Shown here: positions 7,137-13,976 of the stretch, one piece after another
Layout: the number at the start of each line of letters is the position of its first letter
Position numbering within the stretch: position 1 is the stretch's first letter
DNA from: an uncultured Spirochaetales bacterium
Lineage (GTDB): Bacteria; UBP6; UBA1177
Length of the DNA: 14,004 bases
Reading direction: 5' to 3'
Assembly: GCA_902780365.1 (NCBI GenBank)
Contig: CACZFE010000053.1
Coordinates: forward strand, 1-14,004
Notes under the pieces: model-generated
Seen by the model: only the letters and a program-made list of their open reading frames with translations
What the model was told of the DNA's origin: nothing
Databases searched by the model: none
Translations under genes and position numbers: made by a program

Positions 7137-9191
7137 ATGAAGAAAATTCTTGTTGTTTTTGCGATCCTGATCGTGTTTATGACGCTTTCTGCCGCGGATG
7201 CCGCAAAGCGGAAATTCACTGGCCGCGTTCTTGTCAAGCTTGACAGCAAATGCCTTGCGCTCGGTCGTGACAAATGCATCAAAAATCTTGGCTGCACCGA
7301 AGCGGGCGAACTTACGCTCAAAAACTGGGCGCTGCTCAAATGCGACGGCGAACCTAAGACAAAAGCTGAAGCTCTCATCAAAAAAGGGTTCAAGGCGGCT
7401 CCTGAAAGATTTGTAAAACACCAGCTTTATTCTGTCGATTCGATAGATCCGCTCTATTTGAATGATGTTTACATGAAAGAGCAGTGGAATTTCCACAACG
7501 ACGGAAATGTAAAGTTTGCTGACGGAAAAGGAACAGTTCAGGGCAAAGATCATGCCCACATCGCCGAGGCGTGGCGGCTTCTCCGTATTTTGGGCGCGGT
7601 AAGCAGCGACAGCGAACTCGGTAAAGACAGGAAACTTGCGATAATCGACGACGGTTTTGATATCCTGCACGAAGATATTCAGCCAGGGATCATCGCTTCG
7701 AAGAATTTCGGTGACAATACAATTGAAGCAGGGAACCTTTTCAGCAACCAGTCTGCAACAAAGAACTTCCACGGAACACTTGTTACCGGAATCGCTGCTG
7801 CAAGAGGAAACAACAGTGTCGGTCCATCCGGTGCGTGCCCCGCATGCTCTCTTATTCTTGCGAGAATGGCAGGTGACCCGGAAGATATCGGCGGAGAGTA
7901 TGAGACATACTACGATCAGGTGTTCAGATGGGTTATGGAGCAGGGTGCAGAGGTTGTAAACTGCTCGTGGGGTCTTCTTTATGAAAATCTGGAAGACTGC
8001 AATTATATGAAACAGTACTACAACGAACTTTTTGATTATATGACGACTGAGGCTAACGGTGGTAAGGGTATGCTTCTTGTTTTCGCATCCGGCAATGCAG
8101 GCAGCGATTTTTCGTTTGATCCTTTCTCGACTCATCCGAACGTCCTTGCGGTAGGAGCCACAGACAGCAACGGAAACAGATACAGTTTTTCGAATTACGG
8201 CCCGAGACTCGGTGTCATGGCTCCGACTTCGGGAGGTTCGAAATCGGGAAGCAAATTCGTTGATAGAATCTGGACGACCGATAATTTTATTGCACCGACA
8301 TGCAGTACCCCGGGAACAAGCGGATGTCATGACAAAGCAGGATGGACTCCCGATCACGCAATGGCTGGCGGAGACGGCTGGTGGGGCAAATATTCTTACC
8401 GTTTTTCACACACATCTTCGGCGGCACCTCTTGTAAGCGGTGTTGCGGCAGTTGTTCTTGAGGCGAATCCTAATCTTACGGCGGTAGAACTCAGGGACAT
8501 TCTTGTAAATACGGCTGACAGAGTTTCGAAATCGGACGCGAACTATGGCTCTAACGGACACAGCAACTACTACGGTTTCGGCAGAGTCAATGCCCTGCGT
8601 GCAGTTGCAGCTGCATGGATAAAAGGCGGCGGCACAATAACTGCCGATATCAAGAATGCGATCGACGCTGCATCTCCCTGCACAAAGGACGACTGCTGGG
8701 ATTTTGAAGGCGCCGAATATCCTGATGAAGATTTGTATGATTATGATCCTGGTTCTTCAGACGACGACTACAATGAAAAACCTGATCAGGATACAAAACC
8801 GGATCCGGGCGACAATACCGATACCGGTGATACGACTCCCGGCGACAACACCGATACAGGCGATACTATCCCCGGTGACAACACCGATACAGGCAGTGAC
8901 GAGCCTGCTGGTCCTCTCTGCGGAAACGGAAACATTGACGCAAATGAAATCTGCGATGGCGACACGATGCCGTGCGCTCAGCTTGCGGGGGCACCCAAAA
9001 ACGGGACTGCAAAATGTGCTTCAAACTGCCTTGGCTGGGACAAATCGGGCTGCTACAACGACGGCGAGGAGCCTCCGGCTTCTGATACCGACGAACCGGG
9101 TGCAGACAACGGCGGCAAAGACAGTTCTTCCTCCGATTCAGCTTCCGAAGACGACGACGATTCCGGTTGCGCTTTGATTCTTATAGATTAA
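7137..9191 (+). CDS. Secreted subtilisin-family (S8) serine protease with cysteine-rich C-terminal region
   Basis: A 684-residue exported protease. Residues 1-22 are a signal peptide (MKKILVVFAILIVF core, cleavage expected after ADA). Residues about 24-125 are a likely propeptide containing several cysteines. The catalytic domain (about 140-490) has D171 in AIIDDG, H212 in FHGTLVTG, oxyanion-hole N320 in ASGNAG and S427 in HTSSAAPLVSG, so the triad is complete. The usual Gly before Thr-Ser is His here (H425). Residues about 530-556 are an acidic linker, 557-589 hold three PGDNTDTGDT-type repeats, and 595-639 form a six-cysteine module starting CGNGNIDANEICDG. A Ser/Asp/Glu-rich tail follows, ending in SGCALILID with C678 close to the end. 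There is no C-terminal membrane helix or basic tail, so it is either released or held by an unknown signal. Start: the ATG at 7137 has GGAG 6 bases upstream and opens the signal peptide. The substrate is unknown. Confidence 0.92.
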   Translation: MKKILVVFAILIVFMTLSAADAAKRKFTGRVLVKLDSKCLALGRDKCIKNLGCTEAGELTLKNWALLKCDGEPKTKAEALIKKGFKAAPERFVKHQLYSVDSIDPLYLNDVYMKEQWNFHNDGNVKFADGKGTVQGKDHAHIAEAWRLLRILGAVSSDSELGKDRKLAIIDDGFDILHEDIQPGIIASKNFGDNTIEAGNLFSNQSATKNFHGTLVTGIAAARGNNSVGPSGACPACSLILARMAGDPEDIGGEYETYYDQVFRWVMEQGAEVVNCSWGLLYENLEDCNYMKQYYNELFDYMTTEANGGKGMLLVFASGNAGSDFSFDPFSTHPNVLAVGATDSNGNRYSFSNYGPRLGVMAPTSGGSKSGSKFVDRIWTTDNFIAPTCSTPGTSGCHDKAGWTPDHAMAGGDGWWGKYSYRFSHTSSAAPLVSGVAAVVLEANPNLTAVELRDILVNTADRVSKSDANYGSNGHSNYYGFGRVNALRAVAAAWIKGGGTITADIKNAIDAASPCTKDDCWDFEGAEYPDEDLYDYDPGSSDDDYNEKPDQDTKPDPGDNTDTGDTTPGDNTDTGDTIPGDNTDTGSDEPAGPLCGNGNIDANEICDGDTMPCAQLAGAPKNGTAKCASNCLGWDKSGCYNDGEEPPASDTDEPGADNGGKDSSSSDSASEDDDDSGCALILID
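8805..8903 (+). repeat. Three 33-bp tandem repeats encoding a PGDNTDTGDT linker in the protease
   Basis: Units at 8805-8837, 8838-8870 and 8871-8903 encode PGDNTDTGDT followed by T or I; the third diverges after PGDNTDTG. It is a flexible linker just before the cysteine module, similar in composition to the PGDNT linker of the divergent lipoprotein. Confidence 0.8.
8919..9053 (+). other. Six-cysteine 45-residue module, protease copy
   Basis: Residues 595-639 of the protease have cysteines at module positions 1, 12, 19, 33, 37 and 45, exactly as in the lipoprotein copy. By eye, 18 of 45 positions are identical without gaps, including CGN, EICDG and WD. Confidence 0.8.
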
Positions 9192-9208
9192 TTTTCTGAA
9201 GTATTTCC

Positions 9209-10132
9209 TTACAGTTTAGAAATATAGTGTTCTGCTGCTACGGCGGCGATCGCACCGTCTCCGACTGCGGTCGAAACCTGACGGACTAGTTTTTCACGGA
9301 TGTCTCCGGCCGCGAAAAGACCGGGAACGTTTGTGCGGCATTCTGAATCGGTCGGAATATGGCCGCTTTCAGCGATTTTAACAATGTTTTCAATCGGTTT
9401 TGTCTCAGGGATATAGCCTAAGAAAACAAATACGCCGTCAATTGCAAGTTCCGAAAGTTCGCCTGTTTTCACGTTTCTGACGACAAGTTTCTCGACAAAA
9501 TCCTTTCCTTCGATTTTTTCGGCGACCGAGTTGAGGGCAAAGTCTATTTTCGGGTTGTTTCTGACTTCGTTCTGCGTTATTTTCTCGGCTCTGAATTCGT
9601 CTCTGCGGTGGACGATCGTCACTTTTTCTGCGAATTTGGTGAGATAGAGTGCTTCTTTCAAAGCGCTGTCACCGCCGCCTAGAACTGCAACTTTAAGCCC
9701 TCTGTAAAAGGCTCCGTCGCATACCGCGCAGTAGCTGACTCCGTTGCCTGTGAACTCTTTTTCGCCCGGAATTCCGGCTTTTCTCGGAACTGAACCTGCC
9801 GCATAAATCACGGTTTTTGCCGAAAAAGCTTTGCCTGAAGCTGTTGTGAGCGAGAAATTGCCGTTATCCTGCTTTGCGACTTCCAGAACTTCGTCCGAAA
9901 CAAATCCCGCTCCAAGATCAAGTGCCTGGGCGTGCATTTTTTCCGCCAGTTCGTAACCTGCGATAGATTTTTCGCCTGGCCAGTTCTCAAGTTTATCGGT
10001 CAAAGCCATTAGTCCGCCGTAAGTGTTTTTTTCGAATATGACTGTTTTGAGCAGCGCCCTCGAAGCATATATTCCGGCTGTCATTCCCGCCGGACCGCTT
10101 CCGATAACTGCGACATCGTAAAGTTCGGTCAT
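9209..10132 (-). CDS. trxB: Thioredoxin reductase
   Basis: This is the NADPH-dependent flavoprotein disulphide reductase that recycles cytosolic thioredoxin. The 307-residue product has the N-terminal FAD-binding loop GSGPAGMTAG, the redox centre CAVCD with C135 and C138 (the same numbers as in E. coli TrxB), the NADPH-binding GGGDSALKEALYL followed by HRRDEFRA, and the C-terminal FAD motif FAAGDIREKLVRQVSTAVGD. Length is normal for the low-molecular-weight type. ATG at 10132 is supported by AGAGG 4 bases upstream. The gene is the last of the pyr operon, 22 bases after the unknown 205-residue gene, and converges on the protease gene with a 17-base gap. A related ferredoxin-NADP reductase is unlikely because the CxxC is present. 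Confidence 0.95.
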   Translation of the reverse strand: MTELYDVAVIGSGPAGMTAGIYASRALLKTVIFEKNTYGGLMALTDKLENWPGEKSIAGYELAEKMHAQALDLGAGFVSDEVLEVAKQDNGNFSLTTASGKAFSAKTVIYAAGSVPRKAGIPGEKEFTGNGVSYCAVCDGAFYRGLKVAVLGGGDSALKEALYLTKFAEKVTIVHRRDEFRAEKITQNEVRNNPKIDFALNSVAEKIEGKDFVEKLVVRNVKTGELSELAIDGVFVFLGYIPETKPIENIVKIAESGHIPTDSECRTNVPGLFAAGDIREKLVRQVSTAVGDGAIAAVAAEHYISKL

Positions 10133-10154
10133 TTTGCCTCTGTAAATTTTGTTT

Positions 10155-10772
10155 TTAGATAATAAAATCAGCGAATTTATTGTAGTAGAGATGAAGTTTT
10201 TCTATCTCTTCCACCTGATAGGGGTTGTAAAGTTTTGAACTTGCGAAACGCTCTTTCTTCAGCATCAGGATCGCGATGAGAAGGTGGAGGTAGATCTTTG
10301 ACGGGAAGTAGTTTTTCTCGTTCATCAGCGTTCTCAGTTTCTTGAAAAACGAGGCCGCTTTCTGCGGGATTAGAAGGGATGAACGGCTTTCGACAAAGTG
10401 GATCCCGTCCTCCTTCTCGTGGAAGTAGGAGAGGATGAAATCGCGTTCTTTGTACCAGGTCAGGCTGTTTTCCTCGTCTTCCGAAAGGTTCAGTTTCTCT
10501 TCGGTGAAGAAGTCCTCGCCTTTGAGCCTCGAGAAAAGGGAAGGGGAGAACAGCATGATACGCGCTTTTTCAAGTCCACGTTTGTCGGCGAGGGTAGTTT
10601 TGTTGCCGGTATCAAAGTGGTATATGAAGAAAAGATTGAAAAACTGCTGCCAGAAATCGTGGTTTTTAACGTCTTCTCCGGTGAAATAAAAACATTCTTT
10701 TTTGAAGTCCTGCAGTGCTGCAGACTCAAAATCGTCGAAAGAGGAGTAGATTCTGGTTTTTACTGCACTCAT
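10155..10772 (-). CDS. Unknown protein, 205 residues, between pyrC and trxB
   Basis: I do not recognise a family. The 205-residue product is rich in Phe, Tyr, Lys and Glu, has no signal peptide, and appears largely helical. The N-terminal part (about 8-60) includes FDDFESAALQDFKKECFYF and an aromatic stretch (FWQQFFNLFFIYHF). A moderately hydrophobic segment near 160-173 (IYLHLLIAILML) could be a buried helix; a single membrane helix is less likely because it is short. The reading frame is credible: its ATG overlaps the pyrC stop by one base (TAATG), trxB follows after 22 bases, and both neighbours are real genes on the same strand. The opposite frame over the same bases has no recognisable motif. 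Operon position suggests co-expression with pyrimidine synthesis but not a function. Confidence 0.75.
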   Translation of the reverse strand: MSAVKTRIYSSFDDFESAALQDFKKECFYFTGEDVKNHDFWQQFFNLFFIYHFDTGNKTTLADKRGLEKARIMLFSPSLFSRLKGEDFFTEEKLNLSEDEENSLTWYKERDFILSYFHEKEDGIHFVESRSSLLIPQKAASFFKKLRTLMNEKNYFPSKIYLHLLIAILMLKKERFASSKLYNPYQVEEIEKLHLYYNKFADFII

Positions 10773-12046
10773 TAAAAATCTCTGGAATAAACTATTTTTC
10801 CGTTAACGATTGTTGCCGTTACCGCACCTTTTACGTGGAAGCCGTGGAAAGGAGTGTTGTGGCTTTTCGATTTGAACATGTTTTTGTCGACTGTCCACTG
10901 GTAGTCCGGATCGAAAACGGTGATGTCAGCCGGAGCTCCGGCTTCGATTTTGCCGCCTTCAAGACCCATGATTTTGTATCCTGCCGTGAAAAGCTCGACG
11001 ATCCTTTCGATCGTAAGCTCTTTGTCGTGGTAAAGCTTGAGAACGAGAGGAAGAGCTGTTTCGAGGCCTATGATGCCCGACGGAGCATTGTTGAACTCGA
11101 CCTCTTTCTCGCGCTGGTGATGCGGAGCGTGATCGGTTGCGATCGCGTCGATTATGCCGTCTTTGAGAGCTTTGATGACCGCAAGTCTGTCTGCTTCGCT
11201 GCGGAGCGGCGGGTTGATTTTCGTGTTCGTGTCGAATCCGCCGAGAGCTTCGTCGGTAAGCGTGATGTAGTGCGGAGCCGTTTCAGCAGTGATCTTCGCG
11301 CCGCGCTCCTTGAAGAATTTGATGATGTCTACAGAAAGTGCCGCGCTGACGTGTGCGATGTGGATCGGGAGCTTCAGATATTCGGCCATCATGCAGTCTC
11401 TGGCGATCTGAGAAGCTTCGCCGACGACAGGGTTGCCTGTCATGCCGTAAACTGTCGAGTAGTAGCCTTCGTTCATCTGCGCAGTTTCGGAAAGATAGAG
11501 GTCTTCGCTGTGCGAAACATACATCATGTCGAAGGTGGAAGCGTATTCCATGACTCTTTTGAGAAGATCTGTGTTCTGGATCGGTCTTCCGTCGTCGCTG
11601 ATCGCGATTGCACCGCCTTCAGCAAGTTCGCCGATCGGAGCGAGAGATTCGCCTTTGAGCCCTTTTGTAGCAGCAGCGATAGGATAAAGTTTGACGCCGT
11701 TTCCTTTTGCCGCTCTTTCATACATATAGCGGATGGTTTCGACGTTGTCAGCCGCCGGTTTTGTGTTCGGCATCGTGCAGACAGAGGTGAATCCGCCGGC
11801 AGCAGCCGCTTCGAGACCGGAGAAAATGTCTTCTTTGTATTCGAAGCCGGGATCTCTGAAGTGAACGTGGATGTCGATGAATCCGGGAGCAACGAACATG
11901 CCTTCAGCGTTGAAGACTTCAGCGTCTTTCGTGTCGGGTTTAGCGGTGATTTCAACAACTTTGCCGTTTTCTATAACTATCGAAGTTTTTTCGGTTTTTC
12001 CGACAAGCGGATTAACGACGGTTCCGTTTTTTATAACTAATTTCAT
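10772..12046 (-). CDS. pyrC: Dihydroorotase, class I
   Basis: Catalyses the reversible cyclisation of carbamoyl-aspartate to dihydroorotate, the third step of de novo UMP synthesis. The 424-residue length and motifs fit the class I (Aquifex-type) enzyme rather than the shorter E. coli type. Metal and substrate residues are all present: H60 and H62 in IDIHVHFRDPG (R64 binds substrate), D151/D152 in ISDDGRP, H179 in SHSED, H232 in AHVSA, and D305 in ATDHAPH. It is therefore probably active, unlike the inactive PyrC' of Pseudomonas, which has lost zinc ligands and serves as a scaffold for PyrB. The start ATG overlaps the pyrB stop (ATGA) and has GGAGGG upstream inside pyrB, so translation is likely coupled. 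The order pyrB-pyrC raises the possibility of a PyrB-PyrC complex as in Aquifex (inference). Confidence 0.96.
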   Translation of the reverse strand: MKLVIKNGTVVNPLVGKTEKTSIVIENGKVVEITAKPDTKDAEVFNAEGMFVAPGFIDIHVHFRDPGFEYKEDIFSGLEAAAAGGFTSVCTMPNTKPAADNVETIRYMYERAAKGNGVKLYPIAAATKGLKGESLAPIGELAEGGAIAISDDGRPIQNTDLLKRVMEYASTFDMMYVSHSEDLYLSETAQMNEGYYSTVYGMTGNPVVGEASQIARDCMMAEYLKLPIHIAHVSAALSVDIIKFFKERGAKITAETAPHYITLTDEALGGFDTNTKINPPLRSEADRLAVIKALKDGIIDAIATDHAPHHQREKEVEFNNAPSGIIGLETALPLVLKLYHDKELTIERIVELFTAGYKIMGLEGGKIEAGAPADITVFDPDYQWTVDKNMFKSKSHNTPFHGFHVKGAVTATIVNGKIVYSRDF

Positions 12047-12957
12047 TTGTCTGACCCTCCGAGAAGAAGATAAAGAACTGCCATTCTGACATTGACTCCG
12101 TTTGAAACCTGTTCAAGGATTACCGACTGTTCGCCGTCCATTACGACATCGTCGATTTCAACGCCTCTGTTCGCAGGTCCCGGATGCATTACGAGGGCAT
12201 CCTTTTTTGCGAGTTTGAGAAGTTCCGGAGTGAGCATGAAGTATCTCGAGTATTCTCTGACATCGGGGTAGAGCAGGTTGCTCGCACGTTCGTTCTGGAC
12301 TCTGAGCATCATTACGATGTCGGCGTCCTGAACAGCGTATTTCGGCAGTTTCTCGACTGTTACGCCCATTTTCTCGACTTCTTTCGGAAGCATCGTTCCC
12401 GGTCCCGAAATCGAAACATGCGCTCCCATTTTATTAAGAAGATAGATGTTCGATCTTGCGACTCTGCTGTGGTAGATATCGCCCAGAAGCGCAACTTTGA
12501 GCCCTTCGAACCCGCCTTTTTTCTGCCAGATCGTGTATGCGTCAAGGAGAGCCTGCGTGGGGTGCTCGTGGAAGCCGTCGCCCGCGTTGATTATCGAGCA
12601 GTCCATGATCTCTGTGAGGAGCTGGGGCGTTCCCGAAACCGAGTGGCGGATTACCATCGCGTCTGGGCCCATAGCCTGAAGGTTGAGCGCTGTGTCGGCG
12701 AGAGTTTCGCCTTTCTGGATCGCGCTGCCCGAAACTGCGATGTTGTAAGTGTCGGCGCTGAGACGTTTTTCAGCGACTTCGAAGGAAGTTCTCGTTCTCG
12801 TCGAAGGTTCCGCGAAGAAGTTGATTATCGTCTTGCCTTTGAGTGTCGGCACTTTTTTGATCTGTCTCTGGTTGATTTCCGCGAAACTGACAGCCGTTTC
12901 GAGGATGTTCATTATTTGGTCTTTGTTAAGATTTTCGATTCCAAGAAGATGTTTCAT
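12043..12957 (-). CDS. pyrB: Aspartate carbamoyltransferase, catalytic subunit
   Basis: Transfers the carbamoyl group from carbamoyl phosphate to aspartate, the committed step of pyrimidine synthesis, in the cytosol. The 304-residue product has the carbamoyl-phosphate loop PSTRTR (S52-T53-R54-T55, the same numbering as E. coli PyrB), the swinging-loop region GSAIQKGETLAD with K82, HPTQALLDAYT (H132-Q135), MMLRVQNER, and the C-terminal MHPGPANRGVE. No pyrI regulatory subunit gene is adjacent, so allosteric control of the E. coli kind is not indicated here. The start ATG at 12957 lies 14 bases after the pyrR stop, with GGAGA about 7 bases upstream. It is distinguished from ornithine carbamoyltransferase by its full-length match to PyrB motifs. 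Confidence 0.97.
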   Translation of the reverse strand: MKHLLGIENLNKDQIMNILETAVSFAEINQRQIKKVPTLKGKTIINFFAEPSTRTRTSFEVAEKRLSADTYNIAVSGSAIQKGETLADTALNLQAMGPDAMVIRHSVSGTPQLLTEIMDCSIINAGDGFHEHPTQALLDAYTIWQKKGGFEGLKVALLGDIYHSRVARSNIYLLNKMGAHVSISGPGTMLPKEVEKMGVTVEKLPKYAVQDADIVMMLRVQNERASNLLYPDVREYSRYFMLTPELLKLAKKDALVMHPGPANRGVEIDDVVMDGEQSVILEQVSNGVNVRMAVLYLLLGGSDK

Positions 12958-12971
12958 TGCTTTTCTCCGGT

Positions 12972-13529
12972 TTATCCAAGAACAACTTTGTCTTCGCCGT
13001 CGGTTTCCTTGAAGAAAACTGCGACTTGGTCTTCAGGCGAGGTCTCGATGACTTTTCCGACGATGTCCGGATGGATCGGAAGCTCTCTCAAACCTCTGTC
13101 GATGAGAGAAACGAACTTTATCGATTTCGGTCTGCCGTAGTCCATGACCGCCTCGATTGCCGCTCTGACTGTTCTGCCGGTGTACATTACATCGTCAACA
13201 AGGATGATGTGGTATTCTTCCGGGTCGAAGTTGAGAACCGACGGGCCTGTTTTCGGTGAAGTGAGACCTTTGCAGAAGTCGTCTCTGTAAAGGGCGATGT
13301 CGATGGTTCCTGTCGCGAGTTTGACTTTTTCCTTTTCCTCTATTTTTTTAATAAGTCTTTCCGCGAGAACAACACCGCGCGTTCTGATCCCGACGATCGC
13401 GACGTTTTTCAGCAGGCTGAGGTGCTCGATCATTTCGTAGACCATTCTGTCGATGATCTTCGACATCTCTGTTTCGTTAAGAAGAACTTTTTTGACGTTT
13501 ATGCTTTCTCTTTTCAAGATTTTCTCCAT
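12972..13529 (-). CDS. pyrR: PyrR: pyrimidine operon regulator / uracil phosphoribosyltransferase
   Basis: PyrR-family proteins can bind pyr mRNA in response to UMP and often also make UMP from uracil and PRPP. The 185-residue product has the PRPP-binding motif IILVDDVMYTGRT (about 108-120), GIRTRG (47-52), and the PyrR-typical DRGLRELPIHPD (144-155), which separates it from ordinary Upp enzymes; the common His after DRG is Leu. The ATG at 13529 overlaps the stop of the upstream gene (TAATG) but gives about 11 residues more than B. subtilis PyrR before the first shared block. An in-frame TTG at 13517 has GGAG a few bases upstream and would give 181 residues, so the start is uncertain. The gene sits directly ahead of pyrB and pyrC. 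Confidence 0.95.
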   Translation of the reverse strand: MEKILKRESINVKKVLLNETEMSKIIDRMVYEMIEHLSLLKNVAIVGIRTRGVVLAERLIKKIEEKEKVKLATGTIDIALYRDDFCKGLTSPKTGPSVLNFDPEEYHIILVDDVMYTGRTVRAAIEAVMDYGRPKSIKFVSLIDRGLRELPIHPDIVGKVIETSPEDQVAVFFKETDGEDKVVLG

Positions 13530-13906
13530 TAAAACATTTTGTCGACGTGAGCAGCTTCCTTGTAGATTTTGAATTCGAAATCTTTGACTTTCTGCCCGAA
13601 GATCTTCATCTCGTCGAAGTATACGAAAGTAGCCTTTACCTGTTTCGTATCTTCGTCCTTGTCAAGGTGAAGTCCGCCTCTCGTGCCGTCTTTCATTGTT
13701 TTAGTGGTGTCAACTTTGCCGCCGAGATCCTGTTTGACCCTGTTGTCGAACTCTCTGATGCTTTCCTCTTCAGAATGGATCGTCGCATACTGCGCGATGT
13801 TTTCCACAGCCTTCGTAACCTTGTACTTGAGAATGAAGGGCTGTGCTGCACACCAGCCGATGTAAAGAACCAGAACCGCAATAATCACTTGAATTAACTT
13901 AGCCAT
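13529..13906 (-). CDS. Small membrane-anchored protein of unknown function, first gene of the pyr operon
   Basis: A 125-residue protein with one N-terminal hydrophobic segment (residues about 4-22, LIQVIIAVLVLYIGW) that would act as a signal anchor, leaving a soluble domain probably outside the cytoplasm. The rest is charged. The layout (N-terminal helix, then Pro and YKV...AVENIA, then an alternating polar region ending YFDEMKIFGQKVKDFEF) recalls DUF4845-type proteins, but that is a weak resemblance. The ATG at 13906 is chosen over the longer frame from 13957 because GGAGG (13912-13916) lies 5 bases upstream and the hydrophobic segment begins right after it. The stop overlaps the pyrR start (TAATG), so it is co-transcribed with the pyr genes. 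Confidence 0.75.
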   Translation of the reverse strand: MAKLIQVIIAVLVLYIGWCAAQPFILKYKVTKAVENIAQYATIHSEEESIREFDNRVKQDLGGKVDTTKTMKDGTRGGLHLDKDEDTKQVKATFVYFDEMKIFGQKVKDFEFKIYKEAAHVDKMF

Positions 13907-13911
13907 TGATG

Positions 13912-13916
13912 CCTCC
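13912..13916 (-). promoter_or_regulatory. Ribosome binding site fixing the start of the first pyr-operon gene
   Basis: GGAGG on the - strand, 5 bases before the ATG at 13906. It overlaps an in-frame upstream ATG (13918), which is therefore not the likely start. Confidence 0.75.
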
Positions 13917-13924
13917 ATAGAAAA

Positions 13925-13957
13925 TTGATAAACTAAAAAACCGCGGGAAGTTATCAA
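13925..13957. promoter_or_regulatory. Inverted repeat upstream of the pyr operon, possible operator or leader hairpin
   Basis: TTGATAAACT (13925-13934) and AGTTATCAA (13949-13957) are reverse complements apart from one extra A. They are separated by 14 bases containing the palindrome CCGCGG. The element lies just upstream of the first gene's ribosome site and overlaps the -10 region of the candidate promoter, which is where a repressor or an RNA leader structure would act. Confidence 0.45.
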
Positions 13958-13976
13958 AATAGTTCCTCTAAGTCAA
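13950..13976 (-). promoter_or_regulatory. Candidate promoter of the pyr operon
   Basis: On the - strand, TTGACT (13971-13976) matches the -35 consensus at five of six positions. The -10 is unclear: GATAAC (13950-13955) leaves a short 15-bp spacer, and TAACTT (13948-13953) gives 17 bp but matches poorly. The true promoter may lie beyond the window edge. Confidence 0.35.

Noticed and set aside
6954..8357. The - strand frame of the lipoprotein stays open for about 1.4 kb upstream of its start, opposite the protease gene.
   Set aside because: The extension crosses the intergenic region and lies antisense to a protease with intact catalytic motifs. The signal peptide and GGAGG at 6953-6963 mark the real start.
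8805..8903. 33-bp tandem repeats considered as a CRISPR or mobile repeat.
   Set aside because: They are in frame within a protease linker, contiguous without spacers, and encode a simple PGDNTDTGDT pattern.
9202..9224. Inverted repeat TATTTC / GAAATA at the convergent end of the protease and trxB genes.
   Set aside because: Six A+T-rich base pairs with an 11-base loop that lies partly within trxB coding sequence; no G+C stem or T-run, so not a convincing terminator.
10715..12040. Long open frame on the + strand (441 codons) opposite pyrC.
   Set aside because: The translation is a Val/Arg/Ser/Phe-rich shadow without domains, antisense to a dihydroorotase with all active-site residues.
10772..12046. 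Possibility that PyrC is the inactive PyrC' scaffold of the Pseudomonas type.
   Set aside because: H60, H62, H179, H232 and D305 are all present, so an active enzyme is more likely.
12184..13140. Open frame of 318 codons on the + strand opposite pyrB and pyrR.
   Set aside because: No motifs, no ribosome site, low-complexity composition; a codon-bias shadow of real genes.
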